From positions 310,001 to 374,000 of the forward strand of contig CBDAPL010000001.1 of NCBI GenBank assembly GCA_965198495.1: a stretch of 64,000 nt of DNA, written 5' to 3'. Origin of the DNA: RH-AL1 sp965198495. Lineage in GTDB: Bacteria > Pseudomonadota > Alphaproteobacteria > Rhizobiales > Beijerinckiaceae. Position numbers and translations under genes: made by a program. How positions within the stretch are numbered: position 1 is the stretch's first letter; each line of letters starts with the position of its first letter. Below are positions 9,067-18,128 of the stretch, in pieces. Under the pieces are notes generated by a model, which saw nothing but the letters and a program-made list of their open reading frames with translations, was not told where the DNA came from and ran no database searches.

Positions 9067-9585
9067 TTATCTGTATCCAGCATGTCTGAAGCAGTTGGCG
9101 CAGTCTCTTGGGCTGACGGTTTTGATGGCTTTGCCGATGCTGTTCCAAAGGGCTTCGACGTTGCGTTCTGCGGACGTGCGGAGGACCGACTTGATCTTTG
9201 CGAAGAGGTTCTCGATCGGGTTGAGGTCGGGGCTGTAGGGCGGCAGGTAGAGAAGCTCGGCACCCGCCGCCTCGATGGCCTGGCGGACGCCGCTCACCTT
9301 GTGGCTTGCCAGATTGTCCATGATGACAATGTCGCCAGGGACGAGAGTTGGCGCCAACATCTGCTCGACGTAGGCCCGGAAGGTGTCGCCGTCGATCGGC
9401 CCGTCGAGGACATAGGGCGCTGTGATGCCATCGAGCCGGACCGCGGCGATAAGCGTCGTGGTCTTCCAATGGCCGTGCGGCACGGCGGCGATGAGCCTTT
9501 CGCCGCGCGGGGCGCGGCCATAGGCCCGCACCATGTTGGTCGACGCCCACGTCTCGTCGAGGAAGACGAGGCGGTGGCGCGTCAA
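9067..9585 (-). CDS. IS630-family transposase, second frame (DDE catalytic half)
   Basis: 172-residue DDE endonuclease domain. The catalytic acidic residues sit in LVFLDETWAS (first D), DIVIMDNLASHK (second D) and YLPPYSPDLNPIENLFAKIK (final E). It is probably made mainly as the C-terminal part of the frameshift product with the upstream frame, since a separate start has little support. The stop lies three bases inside the terminal inverted repeat, typical of this compact family. Confidence 0.88.
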   Translation of the reverse strand: MTRHRLVFLDETWASTNMVRAYGRAPRGERLIAAVPHGHWKTTTLIAAVRLDGITAPYVLDGPIDGDTFRAYVEQMLAPTLVPGDIVIMDNLASHKVSGVRQAIEAAGAELLYLPPYSPDLNPIENLFAKIKSVLRTSAERNVEALWNSIGKAIKTVSPRDCANCFRHAGYR

Positions 9586-10004
9586 CCGCGCTTGGCCGTC
9601 ACGCCAGGCCGCGCGCGCGGCGGCGACATCGGGACGCTCCTGCTCCGCGGCATGCCGGGTCTTTTTTTACGCGTCAGCTTCAGCGCGAGCAGGCATCGCC
9701 CGAGCGGGGATCGGCTGATCGCGATCCCCTCGTCGGCGAGCTGGCGTCGCAGTTCGTCGATCATGATGTCCGGTGTCTCGGCGACGAGAGCTCGGACGCG
9801 ATCGTAATGCGGCTCGAGTGCCGGCCGGAGATTGCCGCCCATCTTGCCGGGCGCGATCGTCGCCTTGGTCCGGTAGCGCTGCATCAGCTTGATGACAGCG
9901 CTTGCACTCACGTCAAACCGTTCGGCCACCGCATGACACGTCGCCCCCGCCTCGACCGCCTTGAGCAGCCGTTCACGCACATCCATCGATAAAGGCTTTG
10001 CCAT
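9582..10004 (-). CDS. IS630-family transposase, first frame (DNA-binding half)
   Basis: 140-residue product carrying the helix-turn-helix region of an IS630 transposase: RERLLKAVEAGATCHAVAER, VSASAVIKLMQRYR, then PDIMIDELRRQLADEGIAIS. The natural continuation is in the -1 frame. At the run AAAAAAAG (about 9665) ribosomes can slip so that TRKK is followed by KTRHAAEQERPDVAAARAAW, joining the catalytic half. Without slippage the frame ends after an unrelated arginine-rich tail. IS630-family elements are known to use such -1 slippage. Confidence 0.85.
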   Translation of the reverse strand: MAKPLSMDVRERLLKAVEAGATCHAVAERFDVSASAVIKLMQRYRTKATIAPGKMGGNLRPALEPHYDRVRALVAETPDIMIDELRRQLADEGIAISRSPLGRCLLALKLTRKKRPGMPRSRSVPMSPPRARPGVTAKRG

Positions 10005-10099
10005 CCATCGCCGCCTCCCAAGCCAGCCAAAAGCTTGAATCAGAGATAGACCACCGCGGGAATCCCTTCCAAGAATCTATCCACCAGGGATCGGCTCTA

Positions 10100-10200
10100 G
10101 ACGGCGCTGAAGCGGTGCGGAACACCAGCGTCATGCCGGCAAGCGCCGTCGTGCCGAGCCGACCGACCAGAATCTCTTGATGAGGCCGGTGCAGGCATGG
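10100..10200 (-). pseudogene. possible scrap of a MATE-type efflux protein
   Basis: One minus-strand frame reads HQEILVGRLGTTALAGMTLV, which resembles the first conserved segment of MATE multidrug efflux proteins. It stops making sense at the right end of the IS630 element, and no continuation is seen on the other side. If real, it is a remnant of about 30 residues left after deletion. The stretch 10098-10386 otherwise shows no gene. Confidence 0.2.
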
Positions 10201-10386
10201 CGAGCATGACCGGCACGTTCGGTTAGGACAGGCGCAACCGCGTCGGAAGGAGGGTCGGCGCAGCAGCAGGTCGCGGCGCGAAGGCTTGGCCGCTCCGGTC
10301 GCAGATGGCCGACCGTCCGACTGGTAGCTATAGCCGCCGAATGCTACTGGCTGCTCAACGATCGGATGGGTGTTCAAGGATCCTCG

Positions 10387-11187
10387 ATGCCTCGCGTTAA
10401 CCGATCTGAAGCCGATCAGCAGCTTGTCGACGCCCATGGCGCCGAGTTCTTGGAAGTATTGGCGCGAGGTCTGCGAACCCTCATGACCTTCAATGCCGAA
10501 CATCGTTCCTTGACCCTCAGTGAACTCTCGCAGGCGACCGTTCTGTCGCGCGCGACAGTAAGACGGATCCTTTACACGCTGGAAAGTCTCGGATTCGTGA
10601 CGGCGGAAGGGCGGCAGTTCAAGCTGACCCCCAAGGTTTTGGGTCTTGCCGGCGCGTACCTCACCTCAAATGGCATCGCAAACATCATGCAGCCCGTCGT
10701 CACTCGCGTGACAGAGGAAGTGAACGAGGCATGCTCCGCGGCGGTGTTGGACGAAGCGGATGCGGTCATGATCGCGAGGGCGAGCCCTCCTCGCATCATC
10801 TCGGTCGGGCTACAGGTGGGCTTTCGTTTGCCTGCCTATTGCACAGCCGTAGGTCGGGTCCTGTTGGCGGGCCTCAGTGACGACAATCTTAGGAGAATGC
10901 TGGACAGCATCAAACCGCTACCGCTGACGTCCGAGACGGTCATCGACAAGAACCTTATCCTTGAGAAAGTCCTCGCAGTCCGCGAGGATGGCTACTCTCT
11001 GGTGGACCAGGAGGTCGAGGAAGGATTTCGTTCCATCGCGGTACCCGTCTTGAACACGCCGCGATCGACCATATGCGCCCTGCATATCGGTGTCCCGACC
11101 CATCGCGCTCCCATGAAGCGCTTGACCAGTGAGTTCCTTCCCCTTCTTATCAGGGAAGCAAGCGAGGTTTCGCCACTGTTTCTGTGA
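10387..11187 (+). CDS. IclR-family transcriptional regulator, PcaR/PcaU/PobR-like
   Basis: 266-residue regulator. The N-terminal winged helix-turn-helix reads LTLSELSQATVLSRATVRRI and ends YTLESLGFVTAEGRQFKLTP. The effector domain follows, with VGFRLPAYCTAVGRVLLAGL and GYSLVDQEVEEGFRSIAVPV. These segments match the PcaR/PcaU/PobR subgroup that senses protocatechuate, 4-hydroxybenzoate or beta-ketoadipate. Start chosen at ATG 10387, preceded by AAGGA; an ATG 21 bases upstream in frame has less support. The neighbourhood of aromatic-acid genes and the matching palindromes before the importer operon suggest its targets. Effector not determined. Confidence 0.85.
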   Translation: MPRVNRSEADQQLVDAHGAEFLEVLARGLRTLMTFNAEHRSLTLSELSQATVLSRATVRRILYTLESLGFVTAEGRQFKLTPKVLGLAGAYLTSNGIANIMQPVVTRVTEEVNEACSAAVLDEADAVMIARASPPRIISVGLQVGFRLPAYCTAVGRVLLAGLSDDNLRRMLDSIKPLPLTSETVIDKNLILEKVLAVREDGYSLVDQEVEEGFRSIAVPVLNTPRSTICALHIGVPTHRAPMKRLTSEFLPLLIREASEVSPLFL

Positions 11188-11386
11188 AACCGTCCGCCTC
11201 GTGGCGACGCTCCGAGGCAGCGGCCGTGACGATCCATCACGTCGAGCGGCCGGCCACGGCTGCGGCCTCGCACTACGACGTTCGCCGCCGGGATCGGCGG
11301 CGAAGCTGTCCCCTCGGCGGAACCGACGTTTCGGGTGGCGCGTCGGCGGACATCGCCGCAACGGGGATTCTTTCGTAGGCCTGGGT

Positions 11387-12115
11387 CTACCTCGCGGCGA
11401 CGCCAGGATTCGCTGGCGCCAGCTTCGCGACGATCAGCACCAGTTCGGCGTCCTCCGCCGCTTCGATCTCGACCGACGCCTCGTCCACGACCGACAAGCC
11501 GCTCAACGGTTCGAGACGGACGCCGTTGACGCTCACCGCCCCTTTTGAGGGTACGATGTAGACCCCGTGCCCGGGTCGGATCGCGAACGGCGCCTTCGCG
11601 CCAGCCGCCAAAACGGCGCCCAGCACCTCCGCGTCGGCGCGGATCGGCAGGGCGTCGGGCGCGTCGTAGCCGCTCGCCAGCGTCACGAACTGGCCCGAGC
11701 GGGCCGCCTTCGGGAACTTCCGCGCGCTCCAGTTCGGCGGCCCACCCGATCGGCGCGGGCGGAGCCAGATCTGGAACATGCGCGTGGGGCCCTCGCCCTC
11801 GTTGTACTCGGCATGCCGAATCCCATCGCCGGTGCTCATCACCTGCACGTCGCCGGCCTCCGTACGGCCCTTGTTGCCGAGGTCGTCCTCGTGCGTGATC
11901 ACGCCTTCGCGGACGTAAGTGACGATCTCTAGGTCGGTGTGGCCGTGAAGCGGGAACCCGGAGGCCGGGGCGATCTCGTCGTCGTTGAGCACGATGAGGT
12001 TGCCCAAAGCTCGATGGGCCGGGTTGCCGTGACGACCGATCGCGAAGTGGTGCTTGCCTTTGAGCCAGCCCAAGTCGCTCAGGCCGATGTCATCGTATGG
12101 TTTCGGGGTGAGCAT
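11387..12115 (-). CDS. pirin family protein
   Basis: 242-residue bicupin. Metal ligands are visible in the first cupin: PLHGHTDLEIVTYV, then GDVQVMSTGDGIRHAEYNEG. Bacterial pirins include quercetin 2,3-dioxygenases and redox-sensing regulators. Start chosen at ATG 12115 (MLTPKPYDDIG), preceded by GAGGA; longer readings lack family similarity. It is divergent from a LysR gene at 12363, a very common arrangement in which the LysR controls the pirin gene in response to an oxidant or electrophile. Biological substrate unknown. Confidence 0.9.
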   Translation of the reverse strand: MLTPKPYDDIGLSDLGWLKGKHHFAIGRHGNPAHRALGNLIVLNDDEIAPASGFPLHGHTDLEIVTYVREGVITHEDDLGNKGRTEAGDVQVMSTGDGIRHAEYNEGEGPTRMFQIWLRPRRSGGPPNWSARKFPKAARSGQFVTLASGYDAPDALPIRADAEVLGAVLAAGAKAPFAIRPGHGVYIVPSKGAVSVNGVRLEPLSGLSVVDEASVEIEAAEDAELVLIVAKLAPANPGVAAR

Positions 12116-12362
12116 CTGGCGTCCTCGTCGTGTTGTGCCAATGGTGTCGTTGTCCGGAGCCGGGTCGTCGCGGGCGAGAGCCGCGAAGCGGCGGCCGTCG
12201 GCCGGCGCGTCCGGATCACCGCCGTGCCTGGTACCAGATGGACCGATCGGCATCGGCCATCCCCGGATGCGACTCCGCTGATATGGGCGCCACCGACGTA
12301 GAGACGCAGCCCATATCATCCGATACGATCTATCTGGTCGTACTATGGATGACGGCTAACGA

Positions 12363-13268
12363 ATGCTTGACGGTCTCACCCTCGATCAACTCCGCACCTT
12401 CGTCGCGGCGGCGGAAACCGGCAGCTTCTCGGCCGCCGGGCGTCGGATCGGCAGAGCCCAGTCGGTCGTCAGCCAGACGCTCGCAAACCTCGAGGCTCAA
12501 GCGGGCGTCCGCCTGTTCGATCGGAGCCGGCGGTACCCGGTGCTCACCGACGCCGGCCGCGCCTTGCTCGTCGAAGCCTCCGCCGTCGCCGGCAGCGTCG
12601 ATGCGTTCAAGGCGCGCGCCAAGGGGCTATCCGGGGGCTTGGAGCCCGAGCTCAGCGTCGTGGTCGACGTGCTGTTCCCGATCGGCGAAGTGACCCGGGC
12701 GGTCGCGGCGCTCCGCGACGCGTTCCCGCAGACCCCGTTGCGGCTCTCGGTCGAGGCCCTCGGCGGCGCGATCAAGCCCGTAGTCGACAAGACTTGCGCC
12801 TTCGGCCTCGCGGCGTTGCCGCACCTGCCGCCCGGTTTCTCGAGCGAGCCGGTGCTCGACGTGGCGATGGTGCTCGTCGTGGCCCCCGGCCATCCCCTGG
12901 CGGCGCAACGTGGCGTCATTCCCCGCCGCCTTTTGGGCAAGCACGTCCAGCTCGTGCTCACCGACAGCACGGACCTTTCCAGCGGGCGCGAGTTCGGCGT
13001 CATGTCGCCCCGCACGTGGCGCCTCGCCGATCTCGGGGCGAAGCACGCCTTCCTGCGCGCCGGACTCGGCTGGGGCGGTATGCCCCTCGACGTCGTCGCC
13101 GAGGACCTCGAGCGGGAGCGCCTGGTGCGGCTGCGCTTCGAGAACGAGCCGCCCGGCGGCGTGAGCTTGCCCATGGTGGCGATCTGGCTAGCCGCCGCGC
13201 CGCCCGGACCGGTCGGACGTTGGATGATCGAAAACCTGAAGACGATGGGACTGCGTCACGAGAGATGA
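12363..13268 (+). CDS. LysR-family transcriptional regulator
   Basis: 301-residue LysR protein. The N-terminal winged helix-turn-helix is LDQLRTFVAAAETGSFSAAG followed by RAQSVVSQTLANLEAQAGVR. A linker helix and a periplasmic-binding-type effector domain follow. It is divergently oriented from the pirin gene with about 250 bases between the starts, so it probably regulates that gene and itself from the shared region. No damage seen. Confidence 0.9.
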   Translation: MLDGLTLDQLRTFVAAAETGSFSAAGRRIGRAQSVVSQTLANLEAQAGVRLFDRSRRYPVLTDAGRALLVEASAVAGSVDAFKARAKGLSGGLEPELSVVVDVLFPIGEVTRAVAALRDAFPQTPLRLSVEALGGAIKPVVDKTCAFGLAALPHLPPGFSSEPVLDVAMVLVVAPGHPLAAQRGVIPRRLLGKHVQLVLTDSTDLSSGREFGVMSPRTWRLADLGAKHAFLRAGLGWGGMPLDVVAEDLERERLVRLRFENEPPGGVSLPMVAIWLAAAPPGPVGRWMIENLKTMGLRHER

Positions 13269-13709
13269 CGCGCGTATCGGATGTCTGCGGCCTCGCGTCC
13301 GCCGGCACGCACGGACTGCCGCGTCGGTAGCAGTCCGGTTTCACGCGTCCTTGCGGATCATGGCTTTAACGCGGATGCGCCTCCCGCTATCGGCTAGCGG
13401 GTCGCGCGCGGTCCGCAATGACCTTTGCGGGTGCGCTATCGACGCGACCATCAGCCTCTCATCGAAACCGGTGATTGATCGCGACCTGGACCGCCGCAGC
13501 GAAAGGGCGACCGTTCGACGACGACCGGCCGATTGCCTGGCGCCGGGAGCGGTGGAGCGCATGGCCCGGTCGGGAGCGGCCCCTCGCCCACGCCTCGATC
13601 GCTCGATGCATCGTTCAAACCAATGCTTCTTATCTGATAATATCGGCTACGCGCGGAGAGGGGCCTCTTTAATCTAAGAGCGGCGATGAAAAATAAGAGG
13701 AACCGCAGC
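13269..13709. other. intergenic region without recognisable gene
   Basis: About 440 bases between the LysR gene and the DoxX gene. Arginine-rich open frames on both strands have no motif, signal peptide or ribosome site that I would trust. The last 30 bases hold the ribosome binding site of the DoxX gene. Confidence 0.45.
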
Positions 13710-14111
13710 ATGTCCGGTATCACAGAGAATTACGCCTCCCGACCGACCGGAGGGTTACGCATTATCGATTGGATCGTCCGTGTCACGGTGGCCCTGGCCT
13801 TCCTTGCCGCGGGCAGCGCCAAGCTGGCCGGCGTGCCGATGATGGTCGAGCTGTTCGATCACGTCGGCATCGGTCAATGGTTCAGGTACGTCACGGCCGC
13901 GTGCGAGATCGCCGGCGCCTTGCTGATCCTCGCACCCCGCACCGTCGTCTTCGGAGCCGCGCTGCTGGCGTGCGTGATGATAGGCGGTTTGTTCTGCCAC
14001 TTCTTCGTCGTCGGCGGGAACCCCGCTCCGGCGGCGATCCTGCTGCTCCTCAACCTGACCGTCCTGTGGCTGCACCGTCCCGAAGTCGCGCGCCTCGCCC
14101 GTCTGCGCTGA
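13710..14111 (+). CDS. DoxX family membrane protein
   Basis: 133-residue inner-membrane protein with four hydrophobic helices. The family landmarks are the first helix VTVALAFLAAGSAKLAGVPM, the loop FDHVGIGQWFRYVTAACEIA, and a final helix ending VLWLHR. DoxX-like proteins are poorly characterised; some act with oxidoreductases or in redox stress. Start chosen at ATG 13710 because AAGAGGAA precedes it by eight bases; an in-frame ATG 24 bases upstream lacks one. It stands alone, near the pirin/LysR pair. Confidence 0.8.
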   Translation: MSGITENYASRPTGGLRIIDWIVRVTVALAFLAAGSAKLAGVPMMVELFDHVGIGQWFRYVTAACEIAGALLILAPRTVVFGAALLACVMIGGLFCHFFVVGGNPAPAAILLLLNLTVLWLHRPEVARLARLR

Positions 14112-14304
14112 CCATCGCGCCGTTCGGTGCTCGACCCGGCCTCGAGCGGTGGGAGCGTCGATGGCGGGGACCGGGTGCAGGTCGCTGCCGATACCGTAGC
14201 GGCGACGGTCGACCGTCCATGTCGCCGAGCGACGTCCGAAGCAGATATTCACGACTCTTCCGGACGGCTAAGATCGTGCCGTGAACCAGCAGAGACGCTT
14301 GTCC

Positions 14305-14499
14305 CTATCGGGGTACGAACGTCGGCACCTTCGGCGGGTTAAAATGCGCGAACGCTGGAGGTTCCGGAGCAGGCTGCGGCGGCACTAACCGCTTGGCGCC
14401 AGTCGCCTCCAGAACAAGCGGTATGCCCACCTCGATCATCAAAGAAAACCCGAGGCCGAACGCGAAGGCTATGACAACTTTGATCGCAACCCTTTTCAC
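14305..14499 (-). CDS. small hypothetical single-pass membrane protein
   Basis: 64-residue frame starting at GTG 14499, with a GGAG about ten bases upstream. The protein has one hydrophobic segment (VVIAFAFGLGFSLMIEVGIP) and a proline-rich tail (PPQPAPEPPAFAHFNPPKVP). It looks like a plausible small membrane-anchored protein and I do not recognise a family. It could still be a chance frame. Confidence 0.4.
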   Translation of the reverse strand: MKRVAIKVVIAFAFGLGFSLMIEVGIPLVLEATGAKRLVPPQPAPEPPAFAHFNPPKVPTFVPR

Positions 14500-15059
14500 G
14501 AATGACTCCGTCCCTTGTGGCTCGTTATGCGGCCTCAGCCCGGAGAAGGTCGGCGCGGCTCAAAGCGCGCATGACAATCTGTGATGCCACCTTTCACCCA
14601 ACGGTGTCGTGATGCCCAGCGTCATCAGCTCGAGCGAAATAGCACGTGAGGACAGGCCGCGCCCTTCATGTTTGCGAACGAAAGGCCGCCTAGTAGGGAT
14701 TCTTCATAGAACTGCCCCTCAGGCTTCAGGCCCAGGACTTCGGTCCAATGATCGGTTTCGATGACGCATATTCGATGCGTCTATCTGGAACTGCCAAGAG
14801 GTTTTCGTTGATTTTTCTGACGCTAAACAACAACTTTGTACGAACGCAACGTGATTGCCGGTTAAACTTTATTTCGACGCGATAATGCACTTGTTGCAGG
14901 AGCTTTATGCATAACATTCACTTCCGTGCTGCAGGGGTCATGGCAGAGTGCCTGGGAACTGGAGTGGGAGGTCGCGATCAGACACCAAGAGCTTCCAGAG
15001 CATGCGGCAGTAGAACATTCGGCTGGCAGCGAGTGGTTGAAAACGGATAGTCGCCCCGA
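14500..15059. other. intergenic region, lower GC, no recognisable gene
   Basis: About 560 bases before the nitroreductase gene. Composition is visibly more AT-rich than the flanking core and short frames carry no motifs. It probably holds the nitroreductase promoter. Together with the genes to the right, it fits a segment of different origin. Confidence 0.4.
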
Positions 15060-15764
15060 ATGAAACAGCGCGTCGAAGACCCACCTCACAGGGTCGTGGA
15101 CTCGCTCCTGCGAACCCGTCGCGCCGTTAGGTCATTCCTCGACCGTGCCGTGGATGAAAATACGGTACGCGAGATCCTCGATTCAGCCCGCTGGGCGCCG
15201 AGCAACTCCAACATTCAGCCTTGGCGCGTCTATGTACTGGCAGGTTCAGTAAAGACCGAGCTCAGCGGCGCCATTGCCGCAGCGCATCGCGATAACCCCA
15301 ACGACCACGTGCCCTGCTACAAGCATTTCCCTGATAGTCTCGGCGACGTCTTTGCATCACGTCAACGGGAGTTCGGGCGAGCCTACTACGGCGCACTCAA
15401 CATCTCGATCGACGACTTGCCCGCGCGGCATGCGCAGACCGGTCGAAATTTCGATTTTTTCGGCGCGCCGGTGGGCCTCATCTTCACGATAGACCGTTCG
15501 CTCGTACACGGCAGCTGGCTCGACTACGGAATGTTCCTTCAGAGCATAATGATCGCGGCCAAAGCTCGAGATTTGGATAGCTGCCCGCAGGTATCCTTCG
15601 CAAAATATCACGCGATTATAACAAAGCAGCTGCGCTTGCCTGACGACAGCCTGATAGTCTGCGGCATGTCGCTCGGCTACGCAGATGTACAAGTCCAAGG
15701 CGTGCAGATCGCAACACACAGGGAACCTGTGAGTTCTTTCGCGACGTTTAGTGGCTTCGAATAG
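15060..15764 (+). CDS. nitroreductase family protein, PnbA-like 4-nitrobenzoate reductase candidate
   Basis: 234-residue FMN-dependent oxidoreductase of the nitroreductase fold. The FMN-binding start RTRRAVRSF is followed by LDSARWAPSNSNIQPWRVYV, and the second FMN region by DYGMFLQSIMIAAKARDLDS. Family members reduce nitroaromatics with NAD(P)H. Near a PnbB-like hydroxylaminobenzoate lyase (20164-20706) and remnants of aromatic-acid genes, the likely reaction is 4-nitrobenzoate to 4-hydroxylaminobenzoate; this step is inference. The fold assignment is firm and the substrate is not. Confidence 0.8.
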   Translation: MKQRVEDPPHRVVDSLLRTRRAVRSFLDRAVDENTVREILDSARWAPSNSNIQPWRVYVLAGSVKTELSGAIAAAHRDNPNDHVPCYKHFPDSLGDVFASRQREFGRAYYGALNISIDDLPARHAQTGRNFDFFGAPVGLIFTIDRSLVHGSWLDYGMFLQSIMIAAKARDLDSCPQVSFAKYHAIITKQLRLPDDSLIVCGMSLGYADVQVQGVQIATHREPVSSFATFSGFE

Positions 15765-15789
15765 TTAGCGCAGACGCCCGCGAAGGGCG

Positions 15790-16139
15790 CTCTGATGGTC
15801 CTGAGGTGCATCCTCCTGCACGAGCTAGCCGAGGCAATGGTCGCGATATCAAATGCTGCAGTCGTAAAGACCAGGACTGTCTTGCGCTCGAACCTATCCG
15901 CGAGGGGCCCAGAAAAAAGCTGTGGTCATCAGACCGAAGACCTGCGGCAATGCCGGTGCAAGCTGTTGCGGCTTGAGCGACCATTGCACTTTCAGAGCCG
16001 GCGCGATGTAGCCGATATCCGCAGTATCAAAGCCGTCCGTCGCGACAACTAGGAAGAATAGAGCAATCACAAGTATCTGCATGCGACTAAAGGGCCGCCT
16101 ATCGACAAACTTCCGAACGTCGACAGTCGGCAGTGACAT
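15790..16139 (-). pseudogene. aromatic acid:H+ symporter (AAHS, PcaK/BenK-like) truncated N-terminus
   Basis: Only the first third of an MFS transporter remains. From ATG 16139 the frame reads MSLPTVDVRKFVDRRPFSR, then helix one ILVIALFFLVVATDGFDTAD with the AAHS-specific DGFDTA motif, then IGYIAPALKVQWSL. A shift near 15905 ends that frame; the next frame continues with GPLADRFERKTVLVFTTAAF, the conserved cytoplasmic loop after helix two. Sequence ends in MHLR-like debris and no further helices follow. An uptake system for an aromatic acid has therefore been lost here. Confidence 0.78.
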
Positions 16140-16558
16140 CAGGTTTTCGCTTTCCGAAAGTGTCGCAAGAATGAAGCGTTTGCGGTCGGAGGATCGCTCC
16201 TCTGCAACGACGCGTTGGCGCCGGAGGAAGAATGGGCGGCGCCTCGGCGTGGCTTCGTGGCCCGGGTACGCCGCCTGGCCGGGCAACCGACGGTCGCCGA
16301 GGCCGCAGAAAGCCCGACCAACAATTCGCAACTCATGCGCATGGGCCCAGTGTCTCCCATCGAAGTGCAGACGAGAAGAAAACGGGGCTTAGCTTTTAAC
16401 AAAATAAGTGAAGACATTGCATTGTTTCAATGAACGCAGAGTCATGCTCACAACTTTACCGCAATACTGAAGCATGACGCCGTTCTCGGCGTAGATCAAA
16501 TCAAATGCGTCAAACCGAGGCGCCTCGCCGTCTTTGAGATCAGAAGAGATCCGGTGCG
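16140..16558. other. intergenic region upstream of the truncated transporter
   Basis: About 420 bases between the start of the AAHS remnant and the end of the LysR gene, both on the minus strand. It contains AT-rich segments that could be the former transporter promoter. Frames running through it on the minus strand are extensions of the neighbours, with no motif of their own. Confidence 0.4.
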
Positions 16559-17554
16559 TCATGTCGCCTGTCGGACGGGGGGTGTGGGTCGCAGGTGTTC
16601 GGTGGCGCGTTTCAGCATTCCGTGCAGCCATCGATGAGCTGCCTCGCCTTCGTTGCGCTCATGCCATACGATCCGGACGTTGAGAACCGACGTTGGGTAG
16701 GGAAGCTGGTAGATCGACAGGGGCTGCGAGCGTGCAAAAATCTCCGCAAGTGGCCAGGGAACGATGGCAACCAGATCGGAGCCGTCGAGCAGCGCCGGTA
16801 CAGCAAGAAAATGGGGAAGAGAGATCGCAATGCGCGGCGCAGATGTGGGCGCGGCGAACGTCCGTTCGAAGGCCGCCCTGTCGTACATTTCGGAGCGTCG
16901 AGCAAGGCCGCGTTCGAAGATGAATCCGTCGACCGCCCCGTCCTTGTCGCCACCTAGAGAGACGGTGACGAATCGCAAAGCAGCCATTTTCTCAATGGTC
17001 ATCTCGCTGTAATCGCAAGAGGCGCATGCAATCAGGACGTCGCCGTATTCGAAAAGGTCGATCGCCTTCAGCCTGTGGGGGACTTCGGCGAAGGTCCCTA
17101 TCGCGACGTCGATGCGGCCAAGATCGATCTGTTCCGCTAGATCGATCCGCGTACCGGGCCGAATCACGATATTTACGTTCGGTGCTTCTTGCTTCAGAAG
17201 CCCAAGAAGCCTAGGCGCGACGACCATCGTCATGAAGTCGCTTGCCGCAAGGGTAAAGGTCTTGCAGGACGTACTGGGGTCGAAGCTGGGGGACCCGATC
17301 GCACGCTCGAGCTTCTGCAAGGCATCGCGAATCGTCGGGCCAATCTCGATGGCTCTTGCCGTCGGCTGCATGCCCCTTGCCGTGCGGACGAAAAGATCGT
17401 CTTCGAGAAGTTCTCTGAGCCTGGCGAGAGAGTGGCTTACAGCCGACTGGCTGAGAAAAATCCGCTGGCTCGCCCGCAGCACGCTGCGGTCCTCCATGAC
17501 GGCGTCAAAGACCTTGAGAAGGTTCAAATCGAGATTGCTGAACGAAACCGCCAT
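16559..17554 (-). CDS. LysR-family transcriptional regulator
   Basis: 331-residue LysR protein of the NodD/NahR-like type. The start LDLNLLKVFDAVMEDRSVLR is followed by the recognition helix SQSAVSHSLARLRELLEDDL. The effector domain begins after FTLAASDFMTMVVAPRLLGL. It sits inside the nitroreductase / GMC / PnbB-like group and is the only regulator there, so it probably controls these genes (an equivalent of PnbR). Length is normal and it appears intact. Confidence 0.85.
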   Translation of the reverse strand: MAVSFSNLDLNLLKVFDAVMEDRSVLRASQRIFLSQSAVSHSLARLRELLEDDLFVRTARGMQPTARAIEIGPTIRDALQKLERAIGSPSFDPSTSCKTFTLAASDFMTMVVAPRLLGLLKQEAPNVNIVIRPGTRIDLAEQIDLGRIDVAIGTFAEVPHRLKAIDLFEYGDVLIACASCDYSEMTIEKMAALRFVTVSLGGDKDGAVDGFIFERGLARRSEMYDRAAFERTFAAPTSAPRIAISLPHFLAVPALLDGSDLVAIVPWPLAEIFARSQPLSIYQLPYPTSVLNVRIVWHERNEGEAAHRWLHGMLKRATEHLRPTPPVRQAT

Positions 17555-17817
17555 GTCTTCTTTCTGTCAGAGCATCTGAGACAGGAGCAGCAGTCTGTCA
17601 TAAACGTCGGATCAGTTTCCTTGTCGGTGGTAGAAGCAAGATACACTGGCTGAATAGAAATCGATCCAGTGTAAGCTTACGTCTGCCAGGATCAAAATGT
17701 TAGGTACGGTAAGGGTCGAACCCGCGAGTACTCATACAAACCTTGTCTCTAAGCCTCCGTTCAAGCAATTATCCTCGGGTGCCCGGCAAACTGCAATCTA
17801 CGACTGAGTAACATCGC

Positions 17818-18096
17818 CTAGAACGGGTAAGTCATTGGTTTAGCCACGAAGCTGACCCACTGGGTCTGCGTAAATTGTTGAAAGTTAGCAGGGCCGCCGA
17901 AACGTCCGCCACTCTCTGAAGCGCCCATTCCACCGAAGGGCACATTGAACTCGTTGTTGGTAGTCTGGTCGTTGATGTGGGCCATACCTGTGTGCAAACG
18001 TGCGGCCATCTCGAGACCGCGCGCGATAGAATGCGTGTGAATCGCCGCCGACAAGCCATACGTCGAGCTATTGAGCAGCTCAACGGCCTCGTTGTA
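17818..18096 (-). pseudogene. C-terminal fragment of an aromatic aldehyde dehydrogenase
   Basis: About 92 residues remain, reading EAVELLNSSTYGLSAAIHTH and MAHINDQTTNNEFNVPFGGM, which is the C-terminal part of vanillin/benzaldehyde-type NAD(P)-dependent aldehyde dehydrogenases. The catalytic cysteine and the nucleotide fold are absent. An in-frame stop lies just upstream at 18097-18099, and the end of the GMC gene follows at 18129. A deletion has therefore joined the tail of this gene to the GMC gene. The intact enzyme would have oxidised the aldehyde made by the GMC protein. Confidence 0.8.
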
Positions 18097-18128
18097 TCAC
18101 TCCCTTGTCGAGGTGGATCGATGTTGAA

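Larger units (their letters stand above)
9054..10097 (-). mobile_element. IS630-family insertion sequence, complete
   Basis: A 1,044-base element. Perfect 11-bp terminal inverted repeats GAGCCGATCCC (9054-9064) and its complement (10087-10097) are each flanked by TA, as expected for IS630/Tc1-type insertion into a TA dinucleotide with target duplication. It encodes a transposase in two overlapping frames on the minus strand, joined by a slippery A7G run. Both ends and both frames look intact, so the copy may be active. It separates the importer operon from the IclR regulator gene. Confidence 0.88.

Noticed and set aside
8704..9238. short frames on both strands left of the IS element as a possible disrupted gene
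   Set aside because: No motif on either side of the element and no frame continues across it after removing the insertion.
17705..17735. T-arm-like GGGTTCGACCC on the minus strand
   Set aside because: No cloverleaf can be formed around it.
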